The translations under genes were made by a program, and so were the position numbers. The notes under the pieces are model-generated. The model saw only the letters and a program-made list of their open reading frames with translations. It did no database searches and had not been told where the DNA came from. Below are positions 24,982 to 39,900 of a stretch of 64,000 nt of DNA, one piece after another. The stretch lies in contig JAUIRK010000913.1 in NCBI GenBank assembly GCA_030549495.1, positions 248,001 through 312,000 on the forward strand, in the 5' to 3' direction. Within the stretch, counting starts at the first letter, position 1. Every line of letters begins with the position of its first letter. This DNA comes from Nectonema munidae. Taxonomy: Eukaryota > Nematomorpha > Nectonematoida > Nectonematidae.

Positions 24982-27900
24982 CTGTATAATGCATTTAGGT
25001 GATAGCAATTATTAATCTTCTTTTTTATATATTTTTATAAACTAAACTTATTTAAAGGCCATGTTCCATAGAATCATACAGTGTTTCAGTGAATAAAGAT
25101 AGCGCTATGAAAAATTGTATTCAAGATTTTACATTCGCTTCTATAAAATAGCTTTTTGATTTTTTCTAATTATTTCATTTCTCGATGTTGATTGTGCGCG
25201 TGTATTTGAATTTGTAAAGCAAGAATATAGTTCCTAATGGTAACTTTTGGATTATCAACATAAAAGTTTAGCCTGACTGCATAAAAAATACATATAACAA
25301 AAGCACTGATATTCAACTAAAAATATATCGGGGAAAGGCTGAATTTTTACCGTTTTTCCACGGAAACCTGAAGAATTTGGGAAATTAATTCGCTGCATCG
25401 TGCACTCATTTCCTGTGGAATTGTGTAGTCGCCATTTAAAATTTGAAGACGCAGTTTTCCAAAGGTCGTTGCTGTGAATGGAAGTTTACCGGCAACCTAA
25501 AAATTTAACCAGTTGTTTTATTTAATTCAATTCTAAAGCTTGCAGTAAAGTATTTTTACGAAACACTCTTAAAGCAAATACATCATTTACAACCGAGACA
25601 AATTTGTCTATTTGCAGTGTTCTTTGAAAAAAGTCGCGATAATTCTATTTTCATAGTAGACTATATTTTCATATATATTTCTTTAAGAATAGTTTTTAAG
25701 AAAAAGCATATATTTTCAGAATTTCATGCCGAGTGGATCTGAATTAGGTCAGTATAATGTTTTTCTAATAAATTTAAAATTATTTTTGAAGTGAAAAATG
25801 TCGATCGAATGTACAAGTTTTATTGGATAATCGTAGTCAACTTTTATTTATAAACAATTTTTATTTAGTTTAGATACCACTTTTCTGATTTTTAACGAAG
25901 AGCATTCGTTATATTTATACCGACAGTGTGCGAAAAATAATAACATTCCACTTCTCATTTTACATTTTAAAATGTCACAGTTATAGAAAACTGTCGAAAA
26001 TTAATATATATTTTTTACTTTTTATGGGTCAGTAGTATAAGTCAGTATAATGTTTTTCTAATAAATTTAAAATTATTTTTGAAGTGAAAAATGTCGATCG
26101 AATGTACGAGTTTTGTTGGATAATCGTAGTCAACTTTTATTTAGTTTATATACAACCTTTCTAATTTTTAACGAAGGGCATTCGTTATATTTATACCCAC
26201 AGTGTGCGAAGAATAAATCACACTATTGATTCTAACACGCTTGTTATTGATTTTAGCGCATAACTATGCGAAGAAAGATTAACACGTTTCATTACGCGTT
26301 TGTGAACGCAGTGAATTCTTATCTCGCATACGCTTCACCACATCTTTAGCACGTGTGTGTGGTTTATTTTATCGGGCTAGTGTACGCTTAGTTTATTTGT
26401 AGTGTTCCTAACTTAAATCTTAGTCAAATATTAAAACGCTTATAACTTTCACATTTCTCAACAAAATGTAGCATGCGATATACCAAATTAAAGCATTTTT
26501 ATGGGCTTTCAGAATACATTATTATATCATAAGTACTTTCTTATTATGGGTTTTTTTGGTAAGTAATTCCTTCAATTACAAGCTGTAAGAAGTAAACCTT
26601 CAATTTACTGCTGAAAAATAAATTTATTTTCCTACGAAACAAAATAAAATATGAAATTAAAAATGCTAAGAAGAAATACTGCCAGCATGTGGAAAATCTT
26701 GCACTAAACCTTCGAAAAACCCTACTAAGTCTCTTTATATTGGCGAAACTATTGTAACAAATGAAGTAAAATAGTAAATAGTTTCAATCACTACTTTAAA
26801 TTCAATAATTGCACTGTATCTAGTAGCTATGAATATTTAAAATTCCTTCATCTTTTGACTTTCATTTTGAAGATGTAATACTGGCTATCGATGCTCTTAA
26901 AAACAGCAAATACAAAGATTTTTATGGCCTATCTCCTTTTGATGTAAAATTGATCATGAATCCTATTGCTCACATTCTAGCTTTAATTTGTGTATATCTA
27001 TGTCTTTATTTCCTAAATGTTTAAAATTTTTGACAATCTTACCTGTACATAAAAGAGGTGACTTGAAAATTATGGACCGATTTCTATATCATCTCAACCA
27101 TATCCAAATTATTTGAAAGGTTAATTTACAACCAAATGTACGTTCATTTTAATCAAAATTGTATTTTCTACCCATTACAATTTGGTTTTACCAAAGGTTA
27201 ATTTGACATTTTAACGATTTTCTTCTTCTTTATTATTGTTTTTTGAATCTTACTTCTCAAATTGACAACAGGCTGTCTATATCAATGATACTTTATCTTC
27301 TCTTCTCAGTGGTAAATCAGGTGTGCCTCAAAGATCAATACTTAGACAACTGCTTTTCAATATTTTCATTAGGCCTTCCTACTTGTACAAATTTCGCTAT
27401 TTTTCTTTTTTTGATGATGATATCACTGTTTTGATAAAAAAATAAAAACATCTCTCTAAGTACAATATATCTGAATGTCTTAACTCGATAACTCAGTAGG
27501 TTTATTTAAACTCTCTTCGAATAAACTCTAAAATATCTTCCTTTATTCTTCGTTAACTAAGTTTGAAATGATGATGGTTGATAAGTTCAACCTCCTAGCT
27601 TTAGTAATAAACAATTGTTTAACTTAGAAAGATCATATCAATCATCTAAACAAAAAACTTCGCTGTATAGTTGGTGTTTTAAAGCACTTTAGAAATTATT
27701 TTTCTTCTAACACTTTACTTTTACTGTATAAAATAAATCAATTTTTTTACCACACTTACATTTACGTATTATGAATTGGAGACACTCTTCCATATTTACT
27801 CCGTGCAGTATACAAAAGAAGGCCTTGCGAATAATAAAACACGAGAATTTCTTGGCACACACTTCACCCATCTTTAAAGACATTTATTATTAAAACTACA

Positions 27901-30900
27901 GGATATATATAAATTTAAGTTAGCTTTCCTTACCAAAGTACCTCAAATGTCTATTATCTGATATTTTTAACGGTGTTATTTCTTTTAATTTTGAAAAACA
28001 AAGAATCTCTCACAGATTTCTCTTTTTTGTCTGCCGCTTTATTTAGATTATCCTACTCTAAATGATCTCTACACCATAAACTCGCAATGCTTTACAATTC
28101 GAACTCACATATTATTTCCCTCTACTCTTGCTCCTCTACTAAATTGAAAAATTATCTAAAAAATATATATCTATTGTAAATATATATCGATATAGCTATA
28201 TTTCTAATGCCCTGTATTCAAATGAAACGCAGTGCTTACTTTATTTGATGGGCATATCATATACTCTTCAATGACTTTTTGTAAGTATTTTTATATAACC
28301 ATTTTTACTTCTAAATTATCATTTTTTAGTTCTAAATTCTCTTTTTTCAATACTAAATTGCCTTTTTTAAAATTGGAAATTGTCTTTTTTATGTTCTAAA
28401 ATGTATTTTTAAATTCTAATGCTGTTTCCAAAATACAAAATAAAATTGAAAAAAAGACAATTTAAAATTGAAAAAAGATTATTTAAATTTGAAAAAAGAC
28501 AATTTAACTTAAAAAAGACAAATTAGAATGAAAAGAGAACATTTAGATTTAAGAAAAGACAATTTAGAACTTAAAAAGACAAATTAGGTTTAAAAAAAGA
28601 CAATTTCAAACTAAAAAAAGATAATTTAGAAGGAAAATGGTATATATAAGGTTAAGTATTTCAGCGAATCCACAGTAGGCAAATAACTTTTTTCAACTTT
28701 GAAACCCTGTGTAATTTTTTGATGAATAATATTGAAATAAACCGAAAACAATCCATTTTACATGGATTAACCTATAAAACCTCGCGCGCCTCGATTAAAG
28801 TTTAATATATATACATTGAATAAGACTACTACTATATAGTTTTTAAGTGATTGATATATAATTTTGATGAAATTATGTTGATGAAATTTTGAATTTGTTC
28901 ATTTTATCAATTAAATTTTGAAAATTATTCAGAAAAGTTTATTTTTCAAAAAAAAAATTAATGTCAAATTCCAGAAATATATCGAATTAAAATGATATGA
29001 TGGTAAAAAAAAGTTTGAGATTAGAAATGATTGGTAACAACAAACTTGCAGCTCAAATACTTGTTTGTGCGGCTATTTTGAACTATTCCTTGCATTTTTT
29101 TAACTCCTCTCTCAGCAAGTATATTTGTTCTTGGAATACTAATTTTTGAAGGTTCTTCTTTATAAAACTTTAAAAATGATGATAATGCTTTAGGATAATT
29201 CTGTGATTTAACTGCAATAAATAGACAATTATATGAATTTTCATCATAATGCTGATTACAAAACCATTACTTAGACCACTCTTTTGTAATAAAATGGCAA
29301 ATACTTTCTAATCGACTTCTCCATTTTGGTAAAAGAAAGTGAGCTAACAAGGCATATGAAGCCCGTGAATTCCATCTGGCGCTATGCAGAACAGGAAGCT
29401 TTCTAAAATGTATTTTTGACCATTTGGATGTCTCTTTATAAATATCGAAAGCATGACAAAGCTGATACAAAAACTTAAAGTCGTCTCTCCATCCAGGATT
29501 TTCCTGCAATGGTACTTCTGACTCATAATTGTGTTCATTTTTCAATTCCTCATAATTATTGCAGATTTCAGTTATGAAACTGTAGTGAAGATCTGGGCTT
29601 TTGGTGGTGCTCCCGAAATTGAAATGCATTATATGTCTCAATACGAGTCAAGAATATGGTGCTGGCAACCAATGAATTGTGGACACTCCAAAATGGCTTT
29701 TTGAATTTTAGCTAAAACACCATTTTCTTTGCCAGTATTAACTGTTATTGTACTGGAAATAAACATTTTTATACTTTTCCAAGCGTTGTATTCATCCATT
29801 AAGGCTCTAATTTCATCAAATATGTCTTTAGAAGAACCACTTTTACAACAAAGAATTCCCATGTTTATAATACAATGTTCGTTTTGGAGACAAACAACTT
29901 GATACTCTTTCTTCAAATCATTTTCCCATCAAAATGAAGACAAAAAAACTCTTTTTGTAAAATTGATTTGATCTTAACCCTTTTTTGTTTTGCTTCCTTA
30001 ATGATGTATTTCCAAACACCAACCTGTGTGGGTGATAGAAGTTCTATACCATCTTCTGGAAGTGACTTACAAACAGAAGTTACTTTCTTTATTGATGATG
30101 ACTGTTCACTAACAAGTTTCGCAGCAGATGAAGCTGAATGATATTTTTTGAGTTTTTTTCTTCCTGTTCAAAATCAATATCGCTTCCTCCGTCGTCGAAA
30201 TTAAGGAAATCATCATCTTCTTCAACTAATTAAAAACTTGGAAGAATTTGGGTAATGCCAGAAGTACTAGGCCTACTTTGAACGAATTTCCTTTTAGAAG
30301 AATGGATTGAAAGTATACTAGCCCAGCATCTTTTTCAGTACTATATCCAACTCGACCGGATGTTTTGATTTGAGTGTTGTAAAGTTCCTTATCTTCAGAA
30401 GACAACCAAATTCCATCTGCTTTTGTAATATCAAAAAGATTTATCAGCGACTTTTCAACACTCTCAGATTTCCTTTTTCTATACTTTTCATAAAGATCAA
30501 CAACACGCTTGATTTTGGAAATGATTTGCTGAAGTGTCACGATAGGAAAGTTTAGAAATTTCCATAAATGAATCAACTCTTCAGCAATTATCTTTATTCT
30601 TGCTTGGCTGGCTTTTAAAATTCATATAATGCAAGACGTCCCCCACTATTTGTTTTTTGTTGGCATTTTGCATAAAAGTGAAAAACTGCTTGTGATTATT
30701 GGTAAACTTGGTCTCTCTTCACACCGTTTGTCTTTGGTAAGTTTTTGATTTGAACATGTTCTTTTTGACTTATTTTTAAAACTAAAGCTAAACTGAGTTG
30801 AAGTGTCTGCAATTAAATAAGCAAAAATAGAAAAATGAAATTATTGAAGAAGTTTTCATACTCTTTCGAAATTGATGAAAATTTTGACCAAGAAGGAGAT

Positions 30901-33900
30901 TTTTCAAGTCGTATATTTTTTTAAAAAGCGATGCGCGTAGACTTTTTTTTGCAATAAGCAACAAAAACTATATTTTTTAAATTCAAATGAAAAGTTTCAA
31001 AAGACTCCACAGTCTTTTGATTATCCTCGCATCCTACATCGTATATCATGTCCAATAGCATAATTTTACATTTCTTGTTACAACATCTATATTTTTCATT
31101 TGTTAGTCTATTCTATTTCATTTATGCGAAATAAATTTTATTCTATTCTAATAAAAGCAGCATAGTCTGTAGAGAGGGTAATGCTCAGTAATAAATTGCA
31201 ACCCAAAACAAGACAAGAAAGTCCTCACTTTGTAAAAAATTCATGTGGAAAAAAATTTCTTTTCTAATTGACTCTTTTTGTATTTCTTACACACCAAATA
31301 TATTTTTTTGAATAAGTCCATTTTATTTTATAATATGTGCTTCTCTATTTTTTCCTTTTGCCTTGCAATTTCATTTTTTTACCATTGGATGTATGAGTAA
31401 ACATTTTGTTATATTTTTGGTGACTTTTTTCTATAATTTGCTATACGGAATAAAAATTGGTTTCTTTCAGTAATACTGCATATTTTCTTATTACGAGTGT
31501 TTTGTTGCTAAAATTTATTATATAAAACTAATTTGAGTTTTTGTAATGTTTTATTAACAAAATTAAACATAAAAAATAGTTACAAAATATTCACACAAAT
31601 TTATTTTTCAAAATGAAGATTTTAATTTTTCTGGATCATCAGTTTTTATGTTTTAGACAGCGTAAAATTTTTCGAAATAATTGTTCTTATCTGCAACTTT
31701 CTTTTTCTATATATAGTTTGCAATGTGGCCTAAGCCAAATTTCAAGAGATGGGAAAAACTTACGATGAAATAGAGCAGGATTCCAAGAGCCCAAACATCG
31801 ACTGGCTCTCCTTTGTAGTTGTTGTGTTCAAAGAGCTCTGGTGCGGCGTAAGGCGGACTTCCACAATGCGTTTTCAACAAGTCATCATTGGACTTGATGG
31901 AAAAGCCAAAGTCGCCAACTTTAACGATATTTGTGTCCACGAGGAAAACATTTTCCGCCTTTATGTCTCGATGAATGCATCCTTTGCTATGCTAACAAAA
32001 ATATTACTTACGATAATACACAGTAAACTCCGTCTAAGTCGAATCGCTCGGCACCAGAAAATACTTCGACTTACACGAAGTTCACCATTACCAAACTTTT
32101 TTAACAACATAAAATTCAATCAATAAAAACAAAAAATTATTAAATAACATGGCTTCCATTTTTCTTGATATTATTCCAGAAGAAAACTACCGTATTTATA
32201 AAAAAAATTGCTAAATATTCTGGCACGGTATATTTATCCATCAAAAGAGTCATTTTTCTTCCTTGTATTCTCATTTTATGATCAATTTTTGTTAACAATT
32301 TTTCAAAAATTTGTCTATTCGCCCAAGCTTTCTCATGTGAGCTATGTTCAACGTGTATGTTTTCAACTTTTAAAAATATATGCGGTTTTTGAGTTTTTCA
32401 TTTATTAACAGTCACCTATATTTGTAGAGACGAGTACTGTTATTCAAGTTTTAGGTTCTTTTGAATCATAATACATCTTAATTATAAATTCTAATGATTT
32501 TGTTGTTTGGCTGAAAATATTATTAATTGACTTAATTTTATTTATAAGAAAATAATATTTCGACTTGAAGAAAGAAAGTCTTTATCTTTTATATTTATTA
32601 TTCATCTTTCAAATAACTTATTCAGACATGAAGTCTTATGAAATATCCTCTTGGTGTATAAATAAATTTATTTGAAACTTTACACCATGTTCTTTTTAAT
32701 TAACTTCTTTCAAGCAATGACACTTCTCTTTATTTATATTTGTTTGAAATTTAATGATTCAATGGCTCTCAAGTGCCTCTGTGTTTCATTTGTATACCTT
32801 AGATTAGAACCTCTTTAGCAAGGCGCTCTATGTTTTGTCCACTTAATTCTAAAAGTTTTGTATTTATATTGCTTGCATTTCTTCTGGAAGGCTATGCCAG
32901 ATTGTGTTGGCTATGTGAAAAAGAAAATTGCTTTGCATTTTTATTAAACACACGTAGGAATGTCTTGTTAACTTCTATGGAGGTTCAGATTTTGGGGACC
33001 TTCACATTGTATTTATAAGTCATAAGAAAGAAGCACTTTTAAAACTCCAGTAAATACCTTATCCTAGTCTGTATTTCCAAGGATAGGTAGATTACTACTA
33101 ACATCATGATAAACTAACTACCTTTTGCAAGAACAGAAACAGCTCTTTAACTTTTTTGGCTCATATTTTCTCAACGCAGATAGAAATTAATTAAAAAAGT
33201 AATGCTACAAATCGGTACATATGGAAATATAGACGAAATATTATATTTTTTAATTCAAAAATTCCCTTTAATCTTTAAATCCACATAAAATGACTGTAAT
33301 AAGAGGTGATGAAATATTTATTAATTTGCTTTTACTTTGTATTTCAACATTTGTTATATTAAAATAAGAAAGACACATCGAACTCTTAGTTATCTCATTT
33401 TTAAGCCAAAATTTTATTTTTAAAGAGAATCCGAATTATTACCCGAAAATCTATATTAAATACACACAGTAAATTTGCAAAGAATTTCTCATTTCTATAG
33501 AATATTATTTTTAAAGGTATACTGGAAATGATTAATGTTTATTTGATAGGATTAAAAAGAATGAATAAATATTATGTTTTGTAAATAGGTATCTAATTGA
33601 ATTTTAAAGTTGCATTAAAATTTTATTTGAGAGACAAAAAATTAAAAATACTAAATTAAAATGAGTTACATGAGTTGAATAGTCTTATAATTTTTTTCAA
33701 ACAAAATTTTTTTTTAATTATGACATAGTTAAACAATTTAATGCCAATAAATCGAAAAAAATGGATCTTTCTCACAATCCAATTTTGAACAAAATATGTT
33801 CATTATTATAGGGTTTATCTGTTAAAAATGCAACTGTTGTCACTTTTGCAATCAACGGCGCCATTCTTTCTATCAACAATAGAAAGAATAGCCATAAAAA

Positions 33901-36900
33901 TGGTTTTTGTAATCTGACCCTCCCGGACCTCATCGACAACAGGTTAAGAATCCCTTATCTAGTTGTTCCCAACACTTTTTAATATGTGGCAGGTTCTTAA
34001 CTTAAAAATTTTTGACGCACCAAAAAATAAAATTTTATACTTGATTGAGTTTTAAAATAAAGTTTTATTACAGAAAATGTTTTGGCAGAAAATAACAAAA
34101 CTTTTAATTTCCTGTAAAATTTGAGATATATGATTACAGCACAACCCTTTATATCAGGTCTAGTTGTTGATAGAGCCCCTCTCACATCATCTTCAAGTGA
34201 AAGAAGCCTACTTCTTTGTTTAGAATTTTTTTGCCATGCCTGAAAAAACTTGCTCAAACCTGCTTGATGTAGAAAAAGGGAACAAGAAAGTCAATGAAAT
34301 CTCGCCCTTATTTAATTCGAGTTTCAATACTGAATCAGAAGACATATCAATGAATTGCTCATGTTCTGCATCTGTTAAGTCAAGTTTTTGTGCTTTGTCA
34401 GCCAAATCAAAAGAAGATACAAACCAATCAAGGTTATCAGTAGAAATAGAAGGAAAATATTTGCGATCGATGAAGATTTGTGAGCGAACTTCATGAAAAT
34501 TAGCATTACATTCAGTAAAATTAGAAGAAAACTAAATGCTATATTTATATTTCCATTTAAATGTATGCACGACAGTTTTTCGTAACATTCCAAGTTATGT
34601 TTTGAAACATGTGAATCAAAAACATTTTCACAGATTGAACTCAAAGATTATTTAGAAGTGTAACATTCTTTTTGAGTTTGGTTGTCTTCTTGTATTTTTC
34701 ATTTTTTAACAACAAATTTATCTATAATTTTTATGTTAAATCTGCTTTTAACGCTTTTTTTCTGATGAAGTAACTTTATTCAATAAATTTTGTTCTTTCA
34801 AAGTTTTAGATTATAACTTGCTACATTCTTAATTCATTTTTTAATTTAATATAATAAAATAATAATTATTCTTACAATAATAATAATAATAATAATTTAT
34901 TTTTGAATAAAAATAAAAATTCCTAAAGCGGGCACTGTGGAACTAAGATAAATGATAGGTTTGACAAATAAGGAAGCCAAAATTGTTTGTACCTAAGAAA
35001 TCATAGGGGTGTATACCACCCTGACCTCCAGAATGTTCATAGGATAATTTCAAGGGGTATTGTATGGTTGAAGGAAAATCATTTGTACCAAAAAGTAGCA
35101 ACAATACGAGTTTTATAACCTCAGTTATGACACTTTTTGTATACATTAAATTGTCATTAAAATTAAAACTTAGTATAGTATTTTTCATTGAAAATATTTT
35201 ACTGAGTCTAGATAAATGAATTTTAAACGAAAAATAAGTTAAAATAGAAAAAAATTAAAACAGAAAACAAAAGGTAGAATTTTTATGGTAAAAGACTCAA
35301 ATCATTATTGCTATGTTTTCGTTAAAAAGGGAAATTTTCATTTCTAAAGGGCTAAAGTATAAGACAGATTTTCATCATCTGGAATGATGGAACTGTAACA
35401 AAATACTTTTTTTTAGAATTCAAATGCGTTTGTTTTAGAGACAAAACATAAATATAAAAAAAGTCATTTGTAGCAATACAAATGTTTTTTTCGTTGTTTA
35501 TAAAATTTTAACTTGTGTCTTTCATTTTTCTTATTTTACTACTAAAGTAGGAATATTTTATGCTTTTTTGCTTAATTTAAGATTGCTGTTGTAAGTGGAT
35601 TGATAAATATCGGATTCCTATTGATAATAAGTTTGAGAAGCCCTGTTCAACTTGGAAAAAATAATAAGCTTGAATTTTCCAATTAAACATAATTAATTTA
35701 ATATAAATCCCTTTTTGAGAAATAACCTGTTTATTCAGCAGATTGATTTGGACAAGAAATTAAAAATGACTACAAATAATATCTTCCATTTTGATAAGAT
35801 TTTGGCTCTTTTTCTAAAATTAAAATTTTTATTTTCAAACAATTCCTACTTAAACACTTTATTCAAGATTAAGTCATTTAGAAATTGAGTTTTATCTTCA
35901 ACTATCCTCTTCTTCATTTCAACAAATCACAGTATGTACATTTTATTTAGAGAGATTAAGAAAAATGAACACTAGAAGCTAAAATTTTATATCTTAAGAG
36001 TAGCTTAAGAGAAGAACAGAAGAGTTCAATTTTTTGAAGATTTGCCTCTTCTAACTCAACGGAGTTCAGAAGAGTTCAATCCAGTTAGTTCCCAGTTAGT
36101 GATGGTAAAATGCTTCCTCCCCCTCCCCCCCCCCCCTTCACTAAAAAATCAATTGTACAAAATTGGCTGAATCATATCCCTTCAAATTTCGTAAATTTTC
36201 CTAAAATCGCTAGCTGCATCTTTTGATACCATTTTCATGGTAGTTGAATGACCCTTTCATGACCAAAACTGTCAATCAAAATCTAAAATTAAAATTTTTC
36301 ATCAAAATTTTGATATTATCTGTATTAACCTTATAACTTAGGATTTATATTATATACTACCTAGAAAATTTTGAATTATATACATTTTGAACACATAAAA
36401 CTTTATATATTTAATTTTTTCCATAATCATTGCTACTTTTTAGAAAATGTCGATTAAAATTTTGATTAATCAGAAATGTATCTAATAAAATATTCCTTCA
36501 AATTTTACATAAAATATATGTTTTTATACTAAATCGGCCAAGCTGGTTTCATTTCTAAACTCATTTTTTACATTTAGGATGTGAAAATACCTATAAATCA
36601 TATTTGCCGTTTACTTCTAAAAATTGTCTCCAAAACATTCATTCAAATTTTACAAAAAATATATGTGTTATACTAAATCGGCCATGCTGGTTTCATTTCT
36701 GGACTCATTTTTTACATATTTAGGACATAAAAATACCTATAAGTGTTAATCATATTTGCGATTTACTTCTAAAAATTGTCTCCAAAAACATTCATTCAAA
36801 TTTTACAATGAAATATATGTTTTTATACCAAATCGATCATGCTGTTTTCATTTCTGGGCTCAGTTTTTGCTTTTTGAAAATATCTGCAAGCGTCAATAAA

Positions 36901-39900
36901 ATATGCGGTTTAAGTTTCTGTTTTCAAATATATCTCAAATTTTATATGAAATATATATTTTTATACCAAATCAACCATGCTAGTTTAATTCATGGACTCA
37001 ATTTTTGCAGTTAGGATTTGAAAATACCTATATCAATCAAATTTGTGTTTAATTCTAAAATTTATGTTCAAAAATATTGATTCAAATGTTACATGAAATA
37101 TATGTTTTAATAGTAAATAGGACATGATGGTTTCATTTATGGACGCAGTTTTTGCATTTAGAGGTTTAACTGCCAGCGCCAAAAATATTCTCTTTAATTT
37201 TACATGAAAATATGTTTTTATACAAATTCAACAATGATAGTTCTATTTCTGAAATCATTTTTTTGCATTTAGAGGTTTTAAATGTCTGAAAGTGTCAATC
37301 AAATGTTCGATTTACGTCTAATGTCTACAGAAATATTTTTGAAATTTAAATAAAATATCTGTTTTTATGCCAAATGGCTGGTTTCATTTTTGGACTCAGG
37401 TTTGGCATTTATGATTTTAAAATATCTGAAAGCTTCAATCAGATTTGAGGTTTACTTCTAGATACTGTCTTCAAAAATATTTTCAAAAAAATAAAATATT
37501 TCTTTCAAATAAAATATCTATTTTTATACCAAATCGAGTATGCTTATTTTATTTCTGTACTCCATTTTGGCTAATACGTTTAAAAAATATCTCGAAGTGG
37601 CAATTGAATTAGTTTATTTGCAATTGAAATAATTTTTTGGCAATTGAAATTGTTGTATATTAGTTACATAGTAAAAATATACTTTTTTTTCGTATATTTT
37701 TGCTTATAATACTTTCTTCAATCATCTTGAATATGAAATATTTATTTAAAAAAAACAAAACGTATTATAAAATCTTTTGAAGATTAGTATAAGAGAAGGA
37801 AGCAACTTGAAAACTAATTGAAAAGAGAACGTGCGATCAAATAAATAATTAAAAAAAATATGTATCTTGACTAAATGGAAGATCAACCATGTTCTAATGA
37901 ACTAGGAAGTGGTGTAATATATGGGAAAATTTAGTCACTATCAAGATATTTTTTAATTTAAATTGAATTTGTCCATCTTTTCTTTTGCGTCAAAGAGAGA
38001 ATCTTTTAGATGAAGAACGTGAACAACTTTTTGTAATTGAACAATGAACATCATGAATGATTCATCAGAAAATAAACCTTTGAACTGAGATTGGTTGACA
38101 AATATTCAGGCCTGATAATAAAATACACGATACTGATAAAAAAGCCTAAGATCATCAAGAAGATTCTTTAATCGGAATGCTTTGAGAGAGGAAAAAAGTA
38201 ATTTTATCCTTATAAAAAAATTTTCAAACACACATTTAAGAAAATAAATTTCTAATGAAAAAAGAGCTACCAAGAAAGGATCATCATAGATAGAATGAAT
38301 AGAAAAATTACATACTGTAAATTATAATATGACGTAGAGACTACGAGCCGATAACGAATTTGTAGTCAAAAAGATGAAAGTCATATCGAAATACATAAAT
38401 TACTGACAAATGAAATATTTTGAGTGAATTAAACACCTAACATTGGTTTATTAAATAATAAGAAAATAATTACCAGAGAAATACTGCAAGTAAAATTAAT
38501 TTTGAAGTTTATATATTTGACATTGATTTACAGGTTTAATCGATTTTTAACAGGTTTTATTGCTTTCATAAAAAATGAACATCACCACTAAAAATTCTAC
38601 ATACTTGAAATGTATAAAAACTTTTTATAAAAATAAAAATTTTAATTTTGACATGGACTGTCATATTTAAATTATTTTTTCAAAGGTTTGACTAATTTTT
38701 ATAAAAAAAAAACAAGGAATATCACCAGTAAACACCGCCTACTTGAAAATGGGTATATGTGTGTAAAAAACTTTTTATAAGTTCTTTTTGAGATAAATCA
38801 ATTTTTTGACAGCTTTGATTGATTTTCATAAAAAAAAGAATATTACCACTGAATTCAGCATGCTTGAAAATGGGTATTTATGTGTAAAAAACTTTATATA
38901 ATTATTTAGATAAAAATTTCCTTTTTTGAGATGAGCTGTCAAATATAAATCAATTTTTTGACAGGGTTGATTGATTTTGGCAAAAAATGGACATCACCAC
39001 TGAATTTAGTATAGTTGAAATATATATGTAACATTAAAAATATTTATAAAAACTAATTAATATCTGAGAAAAATAGGGGGAGGGCACTTTACGCCCCCAG
39101 CACTTGAGCGAACAAATTTATCCCAGCACTAATAGGGTTAATGCAGATATGTTTTGAATAAAAAATCTCTCTTAGAAGTAATTTCTTTGAATCAAAACAT
39201 TGCCAGTCTGCCATTGAAAAGTTTGAGAAAATGATATGGCATATAATTTAATATCTTATATTTATTATTTGTTATTCATTTGAAAGACATTCAATAATTT
39301 TACCATGTGTTGAATAGCTGAGACAATTTGGGTAAAAATCTTTTTTGCATTTTCTTCACTTAGCCGGCCTTCCTTGCACACAAGCGTAAAGAGTTCTCCC
39401 ATTGAAGCGTATTCCAAAATAATGTATATTTTGTCCATGGATTTAACGACCTCATACAATCGAATTATATGGGGATGATGTAGCAGCTCCATTATTGAAA
39501 TCTCGCGCAAAACAAAGTCCACAGTAGATTCTGAAAGTGTGCTTCGATCCAATATTTTGATGGCTACAAACTCTGAAATATAAAATACGAGATGGAAATA
39601 AGATAAAACAGCATCTAATTTTTATAAGATAAAAGAGCCAATAATTTATATACCAAGATTTCATTTTTTTCTCCAATTTTAACCGAGTTGTAAATTATTG
39701 CCACTCTAATAAAAAAATTGCCCGAATGATTTTTTTTCGAAAAAACCCATTCGCCAAAACAAGGTATCAACTGTCAATCAATACTCTTAATCGACGAAAG
39801 AAAAATCACTTAGTCGTTAAAATTATTTTTGCACATGTAATGCATAAACATTTAATAGGAATTTTTGGTAAAATAATTTGAATGCTAAATGAACACAGTT

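Larger units (their letters stand above)
36091..39137 (-). mobile_element. Satellite-bearing element, copy B (about 3 kb) with TTAA-type ends
   Basis: The left end CCCAGTTAGTGATGG (36091) and the right end GCACTAATAGGG (ending 39137, followed by TTAA) are imperfect inverted repeats. Inside, from left: a run of C (about 36119-36137); a unique part with GATACCATTTTCATGGTAGT; an array of about eight units of about 145 bp (36490-37640), each with ATGAAATATATGTTTTTATA and TGGTTTCATTTCTGG; a unique middle (37640-38530); and an array of about four 130-150 bp units (38530-39050) with TTTTTGACAGGTTTGATTGA and CTTGAAAATGGG. No protein is seen. The ends suggest a non-autonomous piggyBac-like element with large internal satellites. 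It lies in NIM1 intron 2, opposite in orientation to copy A. Confidence 0.7.
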
